Below, one piece after another: positions 26,466 through 35,447 of a stretch of DNA of 64,000 nt. Under the pieces are notes generated by a model, which was given only the letters and a program-made list of their open reading frames with translations, had not been told where the DNA came from and ran no database searches. Source of the DNA: CBDBLK01 sp965243145 (lineage in GTDB: Bacteria > Bdellovibrionota > Bacteriovoracia > Bacteriovoracales > Bacteriovoracaceae); NCBI GenBank assembly GCA_965243145.1, contig CBDEUB010000002.1, forward strand, positions 1,984,001 to 2,048,000, given 5' to 3'. Position numbers and translations under genes: made by a program. Positions within the stretch are counted from its first letter, which is position 1; every line of letters begins with the position of its first letter.

Positions 26466-27382
26466 CTAGAGGCGGTAGGTGAGGCCAGCAAAAACTTGAG
26501 CACTGTGAAAACTGGTGAGGCGGGTGGTGTTGTCGCCGGTGGGGTTTTCCATTTGGCGGAGTCCACTCAATCCAACAGTGAAAAAACTCAATCCCGCTGC
26601 CACTCCAAATTTGCTCTGGGGAAAAAGTCTGGCCATCACACCGTACTCAACTCCATAGAGAATGCCTTGGTATTGTTCTCCCCCCTTAAAAGTGATGCGG
26701 TAGTCTCCCGAAAAGAGGAGTCCACCAAACACCTCTGTGGAAATGAGGTGCGATTGGAATGGTACCCAGGCCAAGTTACTTCTCACGGTGAGGGTTTGAT
26801 AAACCGCCGATTGGGAATCCATTCCAGGTAATCAAGTCCCAGTCCCCAGTGCCATTTACCAAAAGGGTTTTTGTGGTCCAGGAATAGAGACAAACTCTTA
26901 CTTTCCTTGTCTTCATTTTGAAATTCGTAGTTGGTGCCGGATGAAGGAAGGGTATTAACTCCACCCAAGCGAATACTGGCGAGTGTTCCGTAGCGAAACA
27001 GAAGAAAGTTATTTTCCGTGAGAACATCGATTTGTTTCTGGTCTGAGGTGCCGACGATTTCGTCCACATTGCGCTCGACAATTTTTTGGGATTCAATTTC
27101 TGGCCTGGTGGAAGTGCCTTCGAGTTGAATATCGGCAATTTTGATCCAGGCCAGTTGCCCGTTGAGTGCCATGGGCAGGATGGTGCGATGCTTCCTTTTG
27201 ACTTCGCCGACGCGGATGCGCTGGCCTCGCGGGAGTTTGCCAATGGGGCCAGTAAGCTGGTAGTCAGCGTAGACAATGGCATAGGATTTGATCACAGTGG
27301 CCCATCGGGCGGCCCGCACGGTTTGGGTGGCCAAAATGGCGAGAAGTATGATCAAAATCGGAAAGACTTTGGGAAGGGGCAT
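26466..27382 (-). pseudogene. SH3-like/outer-membrane barrel gene split by a frameshift
   Basis: Two minus-strand frames together make one protein. The first (ATG 27382 to stop 26783, 199 residues) has a signal peptide, an SH3-like domain (YADYQLTGPIGKLPRGQRI) and the first barrel strands up to LGLDYLEW. The second, overlapping in the next frame (26822 down to 26466), continues with strands (SQSAVYQTLTVRSNLAW) to the terminal AGLTYRL but has no signal of its own. Adding one G to the GG run at about 26819-26820 would join LEW to DSQSAVY. It could be a real mutation or an indel in the assembly. The gene at 50369-51421 has the same layout. Confidence 0.65.
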
Positions 27383-27388
27383 AGTTTT

Positions 27389-27757
27389 ATGATACCAGAA
27401 AATTCTGCGGCCGAAGTGGTTGGCGTCTATACACTTTTGCCTGATCGGGAAAAGGCCCTGGAATTGGCCGAGGCCTTGATTCGGGAAAAATTGGCCGCTT
27501 GTGTGAATGTCGGTGCCCAAGTGATTTCTTTTTACGAATGGGATGGCGAAGTTAGACAAGAGCGGGAAACTCCATTGATCATAAAAACGGTTCGGCAACG
27601 CCTTGGCGCTTTGGAGAAATACATTTTGAAATGCCATCCCTACCAGTGCCCTTGTTTGATGGCCTTGCCCTGGGACTATGTTCACCGCCCTTTTGGCGAT
27701 TGGGTGGCCCAACAGGTGGCGCAACCTGGAGAGCGGGATGCTCAAAGCGGGGATTAG
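27389..27757 (+). CDS. cutA: Divalent-cation tolerance protein CutA
   Basis: ATG 27389 gives 122 residues with the CutA1 pattern: VYTLLPDREKALELAEALI, REKLAACVNV and YEWDGEVRQERETPLIIKT. CutA proteins are small, very stable trimers loosely linked to copper tolerance. The start codon lies 6 bases from the start codon of the divergent SH3/barrel gene, so the two leaders overlap each other's coding regions. Its 3' end overlaps the next gene by 20 bases. Confidence 0.93.
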   Translation: MIPENSAAEVVGVYTLLPDREKALELAEALIREKLAACVNVGAQVISFYEWDGEVRQERETPLIIKTVRQRLGALEKYILKCHPYQCPCLMALPWDYVHRPFGDWVAQQVAQPGERDAQSGD

Positions 27758-28163
27758 GGAAGCGGCCAAAATGCTAGCGGCCCTCAGACCTGTGCAGAGA
27801 GAGCAGGTGCTGGCCCTCATTACACAGCAAGATGCCGAGTTGGCCGAAAAACTCCGGCAAAATATGGTGATTTTGGAAGACCTGAAATTTCTCACGGTCA
27901 GCATGTTGCAGGAACTCTTGCGGGAAATTCAAATCAACGATTTGGCCTTGGCCTTGCGGCGGGGAAGTGCGGAGTTGCGGTCTTTTTTCTTGAGTCAGGT
28001 TTCTTCGAGGATGAGTGCCGAAATTGAGGACATTTTAAATGGCCCTCCCCAAAAGTTGTCCCTGGTCGATGAGGCCGAAGAAAGGGTTATGAGCGTGGTG
28101 CGCAGAATGGTTGACGAGGGTAAATTGATCCTCTCGGAAAAAGGGCGGGAGGAGTATGTTTGA
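27738..28163 (+). CDS. Stand-alone FliG C-terminal-domain protein
   Basis: The 141-residue protein corresponds to the C-terminal third of the flagellar rotor protein FliG: ILEDLKFLTVSMLQELLREI, then NDLALALRRGSAELRSFFLS and the ending VDEAEERVMSVVRRMVDEG. In FliG this domain meets the stator MotA and generates torque. Here the N-terminal and middle domains, which bind FliF and FliM, are absent and replaced by a short helical head. ATG 27738 overlaps cutA, and no flagellar gene is nearby. It may be a rotor-like partner for another motor or a diverged relic. Confidence 0.75.
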   Translation: MLKAGIREAAKMLAALRPVQREQVLALITQQDAELAEKLRQNMVILEDLKFLTVSMLQELLREIQINDLALALRRGSAELRSFFLSQVSSRMSAEIEDILNGPPQKLSLVDEAEERVMSVVRRMVDEGKLILSEKGREEYV

Positions 28164-28215
28164 AAAAGTTGCTTCGAGGCCAGGCGAAATGAAAGGCCTG
28201 AAAATTTTGGCCGCA

Positions 28216-29451
28216 TTAATTTGAGTTCTCGGAGTTCATTTCTTGGTAGATGAAATAGGCCAATAACAGCGCAAGGGTAAATCTAAATTCATGCTCATGT
28301 ATAATATAGACACCGTTGATAAGTGCTCTTTTCATTTCAGCTTCGTGGTCATAACTGTGGATGCCGTCTTCATTTTTTGAAAGAACTTGGGAAATGTGGC
28401 CAATCCTATTTAAATCCAATTCCAATTTGTCGGCAGTTTTGGCAATAACACGATCAACTTTGGTCACATCTTCCTTTTCTTTAACATCGGTAATGGTTCT
28501 TTTGAGGACGGCCAAAAAATACTCTAATTCATCTTTTGCTCTATCCTGGTAATTTGTTGTTTTTAGTTCCCACTGTTTCAAGGTGACAAAACTATCGCGG
28601 TAAAGGTCGAGGTTATCCACAAAAGTTTTGAACCAAGTCGAAAAACTCTCGTTGCCTAGGGCCTGGCGGGTTTCCCATAAAGCATTGGAATAATAGATGG
28701 AATCAATATAGGCATTAGTTCCGAAATTCTGTTCTTGAGTTTGGATTATAGTGCCCGTTTTGAGTTTTTCTAAATCTATTATTGTGGCGGTTTTATTATT
28801 GGTTTTGAGTACGGGTTTTTTCTGGATGAGCAATCCCAATGTGTGGGAGGGCAAGAAATCGGCCAGCGCCTCCTGTATAGCTGTGGTACTTATAAAGGAG
28901 TTTTGGCCGTAGGTATGGTGTAAAAAATTATGGGCGCGTTCGTGCAGGAAAAGGGAGGCATCTTTACTCATGATCAGGAGTATCCCATGCACTCCCGGTT
29001 TTAGACTGGCCACAACGACAACGGCCTGTAGGCCTTGCTGCCAATTCAAGATGAGGTCGTGAAAAAATGCACCAGTATATTGCAAATGCGCCGGTTGTTT
29101 ATCCAAAAGGACGATTCGAGTGGTGCCATGTACACGAAAACCCAAATCCAAGAGGTGTTGATCAAAGACGCGTATTTTTTCCGCTAAAAGTTGGGCCACT
29201 TTTTTATAAATATTGAGATCGGTATTTTTTATAAAACTTTCGATTTCAATGCCCGGATAAGAGGCCAAAATTTTGCCCGAGGAGAACATCAATTTGTTGT
29301 TGAGCATACTTGTCGATATATTCTTTCTTAGATTAAAGTGGAAAAGTTGCTTTAAAACCTCTCGACAATTTTGCATTTCAGTAGCGGCCACAGGATTCAA
29401 AAAAAGCGTTAAAAAAAATGCAGTAAAGCATGAGGACTTCAACACATTCAT
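28216..29451 (-). CDS. Secreted zincin-like protein 1 (HERxH...EALAD), C-terminal membrane anchor
   Basis: The 411-residue protein has a signal peptide (about 1-23), a Cys-containing head (NCREVLKQL), the shared segment ILASYPGIEIESF and an HExxH zinc site, HERAH (170-174), followed 19 residues later by E194 in AIQEALADF: the gluzincin arrangement of two His and one Glu. Further on come YSNALWETRQALG and VDNLDLYRDSF, and a C-terminal hydrophobic helix (about 386-402). A membrane-tethered metallopeptidase is inferred; the family is not one I can name. Its ATG overlaps the stop of its paralogue (ATGA). Confidence 0.7.
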   Translation of the reverse strand: MNVLKSSCFTAFFLTLFLNPVAATEMQNCREVLKQLFHFNLRKNISTSMLNNKLMFSSGKILASYPGIEIESFIKNTDLNIYKKVAQLLAEKIRVFDQHLLDLGFRVHGTTRIVLLDKQPAHLQYTGAFFHDLILNWQQGLQAVVVVASLKPGVHGILLIMSKDASLFLHERAHNFLHHTYGQNSFISTTAIQEALADFLPSHTLGLLIQKKPVLKTNNKTATIIDLEKLKTGTIIQTQEQNFGTNAYIDSIYYSNALWETRQALGNESFSTWFKTFVDNLDLYRDSFVTLKQWELKTTNYQDRAKDELEYFLAVLKRTITDVKEKEDVTKVDRVIAKTADKLELDLNRIGHISQVLSKNEDGIHSYDHEAEMKRALINGVYIIHEHEFRFTLALLLAYFIYQEMNSENSN

Positions 29452-30671
29452 AGAAGGCCTGAGATAATGAGTTGAAGTGCTCTCAATAAAATGAGAATGG
29501 AAATGCCTAATCCACCTAATACAATTCCATCTAATACTGGCGATACGAGAGGCTCAATGCTGGCAAAGATGATATTGCCGGTTATTCCCTTGGTGTTGTA
29601 AATGCCATTTTCGCCCTTAGATATATTTTCAGCAATATGGTTGATGCGTTTGGGCCTTAGTTCCAATTCTTCGGCAATTTTGTTGATGACTTGATCCACT
29701 TTGAATATTTCTTCTTCAGTTTTGGCATCTGCAACAGTTCTTTTGAGAACGGCCAAAAAATACTCCAACTCTATGATTGCCTCCCTTCGCTTTCTCTTTC
29801 TGCTTATTTTGATGCCAACTTTTTCCTTCATTGTGATAAAGCTGTGGCGGTAAAGATTGAGGTTGTCCACAAAATTTTTAAGCAGAGGGGAAAGAGTAGG
29901 TGCACCGAGTGCTTTGCGTGTTTCCCACAGGGCATTGGAATAATGGATGGAGTCTGTATAACGATTGATCCCAAAATTGTGTTGAAGTTGGGTGGAGTTT
30001 TTTTGGTAAAATATTTTTTCCTCTATATTTCTTACATCCGATGTATCACCAATTTTATAGGAAGGCCTGTCCAATTGGTGAGCGGGAAAAAAGTCGGCCA
30101 GGGCCTCATGTATTGATTGAGATAAATTGACAAAGGTGTTTGGATTATAGTACCGAAACAGCAAACTGTGAGTGCGTTCGTGCAGGAAAATAGATGGTTC
30201 TTGCATGATGGAGGTAGGGCCACCAATAAATTCGGGCGGGGATATGAGCACTACCATTTGCCACCCTTTGCGCCAATTCCACCTTGGTTTTCGTAAAGCG
30301 ATGAGTGTGTAGGCCCGAGGCCATAGCGGTTTTTTATCGAAAATGACGAAACGGGTGGATTCGGGCAGTTCAAACCCTAAATCCGACAGATGCCGATCAA
30401 AGTCGTGCATTTTTTCAGTCAGCGTTGTGATGGCCTCTCGGTAGATATGAGGGTGTTGGACGAAACCTTCAATTTCAACGACTGGCCAGGAGGCCAAGGG
30501 CCTACCCGAGGCAAAAGTCAATTTACCCTCCGGTATTCCTTCACTGGGTATAAAGCTGGTTAGGATGATATTGAGAAACTCCCGGCAACTCGGTTTTTGG
30601 GCCATGGCCAGAGAATTTACAAAGAGTGCTAAGAGGAATGCGAGAAGGCCTAAAGTTTTTAAGGTTTTCAT
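29448..30671 (-). CDS. Secreted zincin-like protein 2 (HERxH...EALAD), C-terminal membrane anchor
   Basis: From ATG 30671 the product has 407 residues; the frame extends upstream to TTG 30758, but that would precede the signal peptide. It has a signal peptide (about 1-24), SCREFLNII, PLASWPVVEIEGF, the zinc site HERTH (164-168) and Glu189 in IHEALADFFPAHQ, then YSNALWETRKALG, VDNLNLYRHSF and a hydrophobic C-terminal helix (last 35 residues). It is a clear paralogue of the genes on both sides. Activity as a metallopeptidase is inferred from the motif alone. Confidence 0.7.
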   Translation of the reverse strand: MKTLKTLGLLAFLLALFVNSLAMAQKPSCREFLNIILTSFIPSEGIPEGKLTFASGRPLASWPVVEIEGFVQHPHIYREAITTLTEKMHDFDRHLSDLGFELPESTRFVIFDKKPLWPRAYTLIALRKPRWNWRKGWQMVVLISPPEFIGGPTSIMQEPSIFLHERTHSLLFRYYNPNTFVNLSQSIHEALADFFPAHQLDRPSYKIGDTSDVRNIEEKIFYQKNSTQLQHNFGINRYTDSIHYSNALWETRKALGAPTLSPLLKNFVDNLNLYRHSFITMKEKVGIKISRKRKRREAIIELEYFLAVLKRTVADAKTEEEIFKVDQVINKIAEELELRPKRINHIAENISKGENGIYNTKGITGNIIFASIEPLVSPVLDGIVLGGLGISILILLRALQLIISGLL

Positions 30672-30860
30672 TGTTTTTTTTATGCGATGAGTCTTTTTTT
30701 TACATTTCTTTTGGTGCTTATAGGAGGACTTCCCACGAAACGCAATCATTTTCTCCAATCGTGTAATTTTTGGCCTGTTTTGAAATAATGCTATGTGTAA
30801 ATGCGTGGGATGGTAAAGAATGAGTGGTCAAAGTCCCTTGATAGGTATAAACAAGTTTAC

Positions 30861-32090
30861 ATGAGAGCGGGCAAACTGAAAATTCTCAAGCTAACAGTAT
30901 CCTTTTTGGTGATTTTGTCTATCACTCCCGCAACGATCAGTGCGAAGTTCACTTGTGCCGAACTTATGAAATCTGCTTTAGGCGGATTATTACTGCCCCT
31001 TATGTCAATGCCAATAGGCAGATTTATGTATGTTCCCGCAACAAAATTGGCCTCTTGGCCAGGGGGTGAGGTCGCCGGTTTTCTCAAAAACGCCGATTCG
31101 TTTAAGGGAATGGCCAAAACTTTGGCGGAAAAATTGAATGGTTTTGATCACCATTTGGAGAGTTTGGGGTTTGTGGGGCCAAAATCGAGTCGGTTTGTTC
31201 TCTTTAATAGGCGTGCATTTTCGAGGCATCAAGATACATACATGATAGGTGTTCCAGCTTTTAATCTGTGGAAGGGGAAGTTGCAAATTGTGACGGCCAT
31301 AGATGAACCTTTGAGACGGCAATCTTTACCCAAAGTTGTCGAAGATGGGACTATTCTTCTGCACGAACGGGCCCACGCTTTTGTGCTTTATACTTACGGT
31401 ACACAGGCCTTTCACAAACAAGGCACGACCATACAAGAGGCCCTGGCCGATTTTTTTGTGGTTCACCAATCGGGGAACCCCAGAATAGGGACGAATCTGT
31501 TGGGTGATGGTACATTTGCGAGAGATGTTGACAGGAAGGCATCTTATTTTATTGTTGGTAAGAGTGAAACATTGTTCAGTTTGGACAATGTGATCAAGCA
31601 TAAAAATCAACACTTTGATTCTCTTTTTCTGTCCAATATTTTGTGGGAAGTGCGCAAGGGCCTGGGAGTGGAGGCGACTTCTGGCATTCTCAAACGGTTT
31701 GTGGACAACCTCAATTTATACCGCAGCGATTTTGAAAATGTTTATTATTCAGAAATAAAGGATAAAAAATCCCATGAACTCAAATTTGTGGCCAATGCGG
31801 AATATTTCTTGGCGGTGCTCAAACGAACTGCCACAGAGGCACAGTTGGAAGTAGAGGCCTTGGCGGAAGTCGATCGCATTGTGGCCAAAGCGGCCGATGA
31901 GTTGGAATCGGATTTAAACTTCATCGAAATACTCTCTCAAAATATAGTTAAAAGCAGCGAATCTCTCCAGTACAGTCGAAGCGAGGAATTGATCCTGGGG
32001 ACAGCTTTTAGCACCACGGCCACAGTGGGCCTTTTGATCAAAGGGGCGATCGCGTGGTTTTTAGTCACTATATTCTTTAGTTCTAGTTAG
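30861..32090 (+). CDS. Secreted zincin-like protein 3 (HERxH...EALAD), C-terminal membrane anchor
   Basis: ATG 30861 gives 409 residues; an in-frame ATG at 30801 would add a non-signal head. The layout matches the two divergent paralogues: signal peptide (to about residue 28), TCAELMKSAL, KLASWPGGEVAGF, the zinc site HERAH (168-172), Glu193 in IQEALADFFVVHQ, LSNILWEVRKGLG, VDNLNLYRSDF and a C-terminal helix (VGLLIKGAIAWFLVTIFF). It is transcribed away from the other two across a 189-base spacer, so the trio may share a control region. Confidence 0.7.
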   Translation: MRAGKLKILKLTVSFLVILSITPATISAKFTCAELMKSALGGLLLPLMSMPIGRFMYVPATKLASWPGGEVAGFLKNADSFKGMAKTLAEKLNGFDHHLESLGFVGPKSSRFVLFNRRAFSRHQDTYMIGVPAFNLWKGKLQIVTAIDEPLRRQSLPKVVEDGTILLHERAHAFVLYTYGTQAFHKQGTTIQEALADFFVVHQSGNPRIGTNLLGDGTFARDVDRKASYFIVGKSETLFSLDNVIKHKNQHFDSLFLSNILWEVRKGLGVEATSGILKRFVDNLNLYRSDFENVYYSEIKDKKSHELKFVANAEYFLAVLKRTATEAQLEVEALAEVDRIVAKAADELESDLNFIEILSQNIVKSSESLQYSRSEELILGTAFSTTATVGLLIKGAIAWFLVTIFFSSS

Positions 32091-32098
32091 GAATACCT

Positions 32099-33703
32099 TT
32101 AGGCCCCTGAGGCCTGGCGATTTGCTATGGCCTGTCTCTTGCCGGTGTGAGTGGCCAGCAGGATGCCAATTTGGGCGGCGAAGGCCGAGCCTAAGAAGAC
32201 CGCGCCCCCCTCGCTAAAGCCGTAGCTGTGGAGTCCCGCCGCCAGGATGTAGTTGACTCCAAACCAGGCCATCAAAATAGAGAGAAAGGCCGCGGCCGTC
32301 CAGGACATAAAGCGGTGGGGGGGAATCCAATTGGTATAGCGGCCGTGGAGTATGGCCATGTACAGGCAAAAGGCGATCAGGCTCCAAGTTTCTTTGGGAT
32401 CCCAACCCCAAAACCGGCCCCAGGAATAGTCCGCCCAAACTCCGCCCAGGATGATGCCTGCCCCCAGCATGATGGTGCCGCATTTGAGGCAGGTGTAGGC
32501 CAGGCCGGAATAGTAGGATTCGTCTTTGGGGGAGAGATGCCAAAAGCGTTTGTGGATGAGGACGGTGTTGGCCAAAACCCAGGACAGGGCCAGCGCCCCG
32601 TAACTCATAATGATGGTGGTGACATGGGTGGAGAGCCAAAAGTTGTCCCGCAGGACGGGAACCAGGGGATTGAGGCCGTCGTTTAACATCCCCGTGGCAA
32701 AATTCATCATCATCAAGGTGCAGGCGTTGTAGGCCAGGCCCATGTAGAGAAAGGTTTTTTCCCGTTTCCTGTATCCAATGAGGGCCGCCAACAAGAGGGC
32801 ACCAAAACCGCTAAATAAAACGGTTTCGTACATATTGGTGATGGGGGCGCGGCCAGAGATGATAACTCTAATGGTGAGGATGGCAATTTGGACGGCAACG
32901 GTGAGGGCGGTTAAGGCCATGGCCACCCGGAGGTGTCGCCAGAGAGTGAGTGCCGCCAGGGCGAGCAGGGTGAGCAGCATGGCCACCGTGGGCAAGCGCA
33001 ACTTCACAAAACGGTATTCCAAAAGGTGGAGTTTGCCATGTTTGTCCTCAAAGCGCTGGGCGGCGGTCTGAAGAATGGAGGCGAAGAGGTTTGCTGGGCC
33101 ACTTTGCGTGTTACCAAGGCCCGCATTTTGGCGTTGGGCCTCTTCGATTCGGTTTTTGGTGAAGAAACTGCCCAGGGGCAACCAGGTGGTTTGCTCTGGG
33201 GTGACTTCGGGGATAAACCAGTTTTGGCCCGAGGTGATATTGCGGTAGAGGCCCGCCTGTGAGAGCAGTTTTTGTAGGGCCTTGCGGTGGGACGATTCTT
33301 CTTCGGCGAGGAACATTTGGCGGCGGATGTCTTCGGTGCGCTCTACCAGTTCGGAGTAGGGGATGGCCTTTTCGCCATCTGCCAGTTCCAGGAATGAGCG
33401 CACTTCCGAGTGTTCCACGGGAGCGGTGAGGGGAAGCGGTTCGAGTAGGCCCAATTGTTCAAAGGAGAGCAGGCAATAGGTGGCCACCGGATTTCGGCCC
33501 AAAGGGGAAGTTTGGCCCGTCAAATATTTGATCACTTCGCGGGCGTGCACCAACAGGGGTTTGGCCCGGCCATTTTGTTGGATGGGCAGGGTTCCCAGTT
33601 GGGGGGTGCAAAGGGTGGAGAGCAGGGAAGGGGCGGCGGATTGGCCCAGTAGTGATGGGCCAAATAAACAAAAAAAGGATAGGATCAATATTTTCAATTT
33701 CAT
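32099..33703 (-). CDS. ccsA: Cytochrome c maturation protein CcsA (haem-handling, system II)
   Basis: The 534-residue membrane protein has a signal-like N-terminus, an extracytoplasmic domain to about residue 230 and about eight membrane helices. The tryptophan-rich haem-handling motif GGVWADYSWGRFWGWDPKETW near residue 425 is diagnostic of CcsA/CcmC/CcmF. His residues in STHVTT and RYTNWIPPHRF are candidate haem ligands. It works with ResB (next gene upstream on the transcript) to carry haem to the periplasm. The long N-terminal periplasmic domain resembles proteins in which CcsA is extended. Confidence 0.93.
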   Translation of the reverse strand: MKLKILILSFFCLFGPSLLGQSAAPSLLSTLCTPQLGTLPIQQNGRAKPLLVHAREVIKYLTGQTSPLGRNPVATYCLLSFEQLGLLEPLPLTAPVEHSEVRSFLELADGEKAIPYSELVERTEDIRRQMFLAEEESSHRKALQKLLSQAGLYRNITSGQNWFIPEVTPEQTTWLPLGSFFTKNRIEEAQRQNAGLGNTQSGPANLFASILQTAAQRFEDKHGKLHLLEYRFVKLRLPTVAMLLTLLALAALTLWRHLRVAMALTALTVAVQIAILTIRVIISGRAPITNMYETVLFSGFGALLLAALIGYRKREKTFLYMGLAYNACTLMMMNFATGMLNDGLNPLVPVLRDNFWLSTHVTTIIMSYGALALSWVLANTVLIHKRFWHLSPKDESYYSGLAYTCLKCGTIMLGAGIILGGVWADYSWGRFWGWDPKETWSLIAFCLYMAILHGRYTNWIPPHRFMSWTAAAFLSILMAWFGVNYILAAGLHSYGFSEGGAVFLGSAFAAQIGILLATHTGKRQAIANRQASGA

Positions 33704-33713
33704 TCTCTAACTC

Positions 33714-35387
33714 CTAACTCCTGGCAATGAGAGGGGCGGGGTGATAGGCCCTCTGGGGTGAGGCCTTTGGGGAGGCCCGGTGGTTTAAGCGGTAGTGCCA
33801 AATGGAACCTATCACCAGCATGAGGCAGCCCAGGTATTTCCAAAAGCGCCCGGGGTCGTAGTTGACACTTAAAGTGCTGGAATAATTGCCCTGTTCATCA
33901 ATGGAATAACTGGCCTGATAAAAAGTTAGGCCCTGGTATTTGAGGGGGTTATTCATAAAAATGTGGGCATCGCGGGGGCCATCTTCGGTGAAGAGTTTGA
34001 CGAAAGATTCATAGCTGGCGGGGTCGTCAGTGCCGGGGTTCTTGTCCATTTTAAATTTGGTGAGGACAAATTCAAAGGGGAGCCGCAAGCTGGATTTGAC
34101 CAATTGCAGGCCAATTTGTTGGCCACCTGCCGTCAACCGCACCGGAGTTTCACGGGTGACCCAGTAGGTTTTGTCCTCAATTTGAATTTGCACAGCACGG
34201 GTGCCCCCGCGGACAAATTCGCCGTTTTTTTGAATCGGAGTGGTATAGACGGGATAGTGGGTGGGAACCGATCGGTTTCGGTGGTCGAGCAAGGTCAACT
34301 CAAACCCCATCCAGGGCAAATCGACAGCACGGCCTTTTTCTAGGGCCACTGATTGCCAATTTTCTTCGCTTTTGTCGTAAAAGGCGGCGCGTTCTCCAAA
34401 GATAAAGAGGTAGGGTTTGCGCTCAAACATTTTTTTGTTGAACACGCGAAAGGAGGCCTGGTGCTGGACGCGGAAATTCTCATCCATGGGCCAGGGGGAG
34501 AGATCGGGAAAAAAACTATAAATTTTTTCTCCTTCGGGGAGGGGTTCTCTCACTACAAAGAATCGTTTGCCGCCCTTTCCCTCCGAACCCCGCGTCTTTT
34601 GAATGGAAATCCCGCGCTCTTCGGGAGTGCTACAGTGCTGGTTCCCACTGTCCCACAAGATGAGTTGACTGGGGTTGTCCCGGCCGAAACAAGTGGCCAG
34701 GCCGCTGGGGAGGTATTGAATGGAGAGGGGGCCAAGGTCGAGGTTGCTTTTAAAATGAGTGGCCTCGGGGTGGAGGGAGAGGGTGAATTTTTCCTGAACA
34801 TTGGGGTTGGCCAGCAGAAAGACTCCCGAATGTTGGGCACCTGATAGACTCTCAGGCCTCGCCGAGGGTTCCCGCCAGCCAAATTTCTTTTCGGCATAGG
34901 GAAGGTAGTCGAGAATTTTGATATTTTGATAACTCTGATCAATGTGTTTGGGGAAGGGAGTATAGGGCAGATTATAAGAAACCACTTTGCCCTCTTCGAG
35001 GTAGTGGATTTTGAGAACATCGTCGTCGAGAATGACATCCCGACTGGGGGTTTGGGGGGCCATGGGCAGGTGGCCATCAATGCCGGCGTAATAGGTGACA
35101 AAACTCCCCGCGCCAACGATGACCAGTCCGGCGTGGACGGTGTAAAAGCCGTAGAGCCGTTTGCGCGGGGGCAGTCTTAGCAAAGCGGCAAAAGAAATGC
35201 ACAAAAACATTGCCAGTTGCAGGGCCATAAAGGGCGGGGTTTTGTAGAGCACGCGATTGGCAAATTCCGTGCCAAAATAGCTTTCGCAGAAAGTACCCAC
35301 CGTCATGGCCAGGGAAAAGAGGATCAGCAAGGCCACGGCAAACTTGAGGCCGCCCAAGGTTTGCTCGATTTGAGAAGTGATCTTCAT
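33714..35387 (-). CDS. resB: Cytochrome c biogenesis protein ResB/Ccs1
   Basis: The 557-residue protein starts with a short cytosolic stretch and helix 1 (LKFAVALLILFSLAMTVGTF, a pattern typical of ResB), has helices near 55-70 and 80-103, a large periplasmic domain (about 110-515) and a last helix near 525-545. KYQGLTFYQASY close to the end is a well-conserved ResB segment. It forms the system II cytochrome c synthase with CcsA, encoded 10 bases downstream. The two genes are surely one operon. A small cytochrome c gene lies 2.3 kb away. Confidence 0.92.
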   Translation of the reverse strand: MKITSQIEQTLGGLKFAVALLILFSLAMTVGTFCESYFGTEFANRVLYKTPPFMALQLAMFLCISFAALLRLPPRKRLYGFYTVHAGLVIVGAGSFVTYYAGIDGHLPMAPQTPSRDVILDDDVLKIHYLEEGKVVSYNLPYTPFPKHIDQSYQNIKILDYLPYAEKKFGWREPSARPESLSGAQHSGVFLLANPNVQEKFTLSLHPEATHFKSNLDLGPLSIQYLPSGLATCFGRDNPSQLILWDSGNQHCSTPEERGISIQKTRGSEGKGGKRFFVVREPLPEGEKIYSFFPDLSPWPMDENFRVQHQASFRVFNKKMFERKPYLFIFGERAAFYDKSEENWQSVALEKGRAVDLPWMGFELTLLDHRNRSVPTHYPVYTTPIQKNGEFVRGGTRAVQIQIEDKTYWVTRETPVRLTAGGQQIGLQLVKSSLRLPFEFVLTKFKMDKNPGTDDPASYESFVKLFTEDGPRDAHIFMNNPLKYQGLTFYQASYSIDEQGNYSSTLSVNYDPGRFWKYLGCLMLVIGSIWHYRLNHRASPKASPQRAYHPAPLIARS

Positions 35388-35447
35388 GGAATAGATTTTT
35401 TGGCCATATTGGCCAAAGAGGCAAGGCGGCCAGTGTTAGAAATTGCC

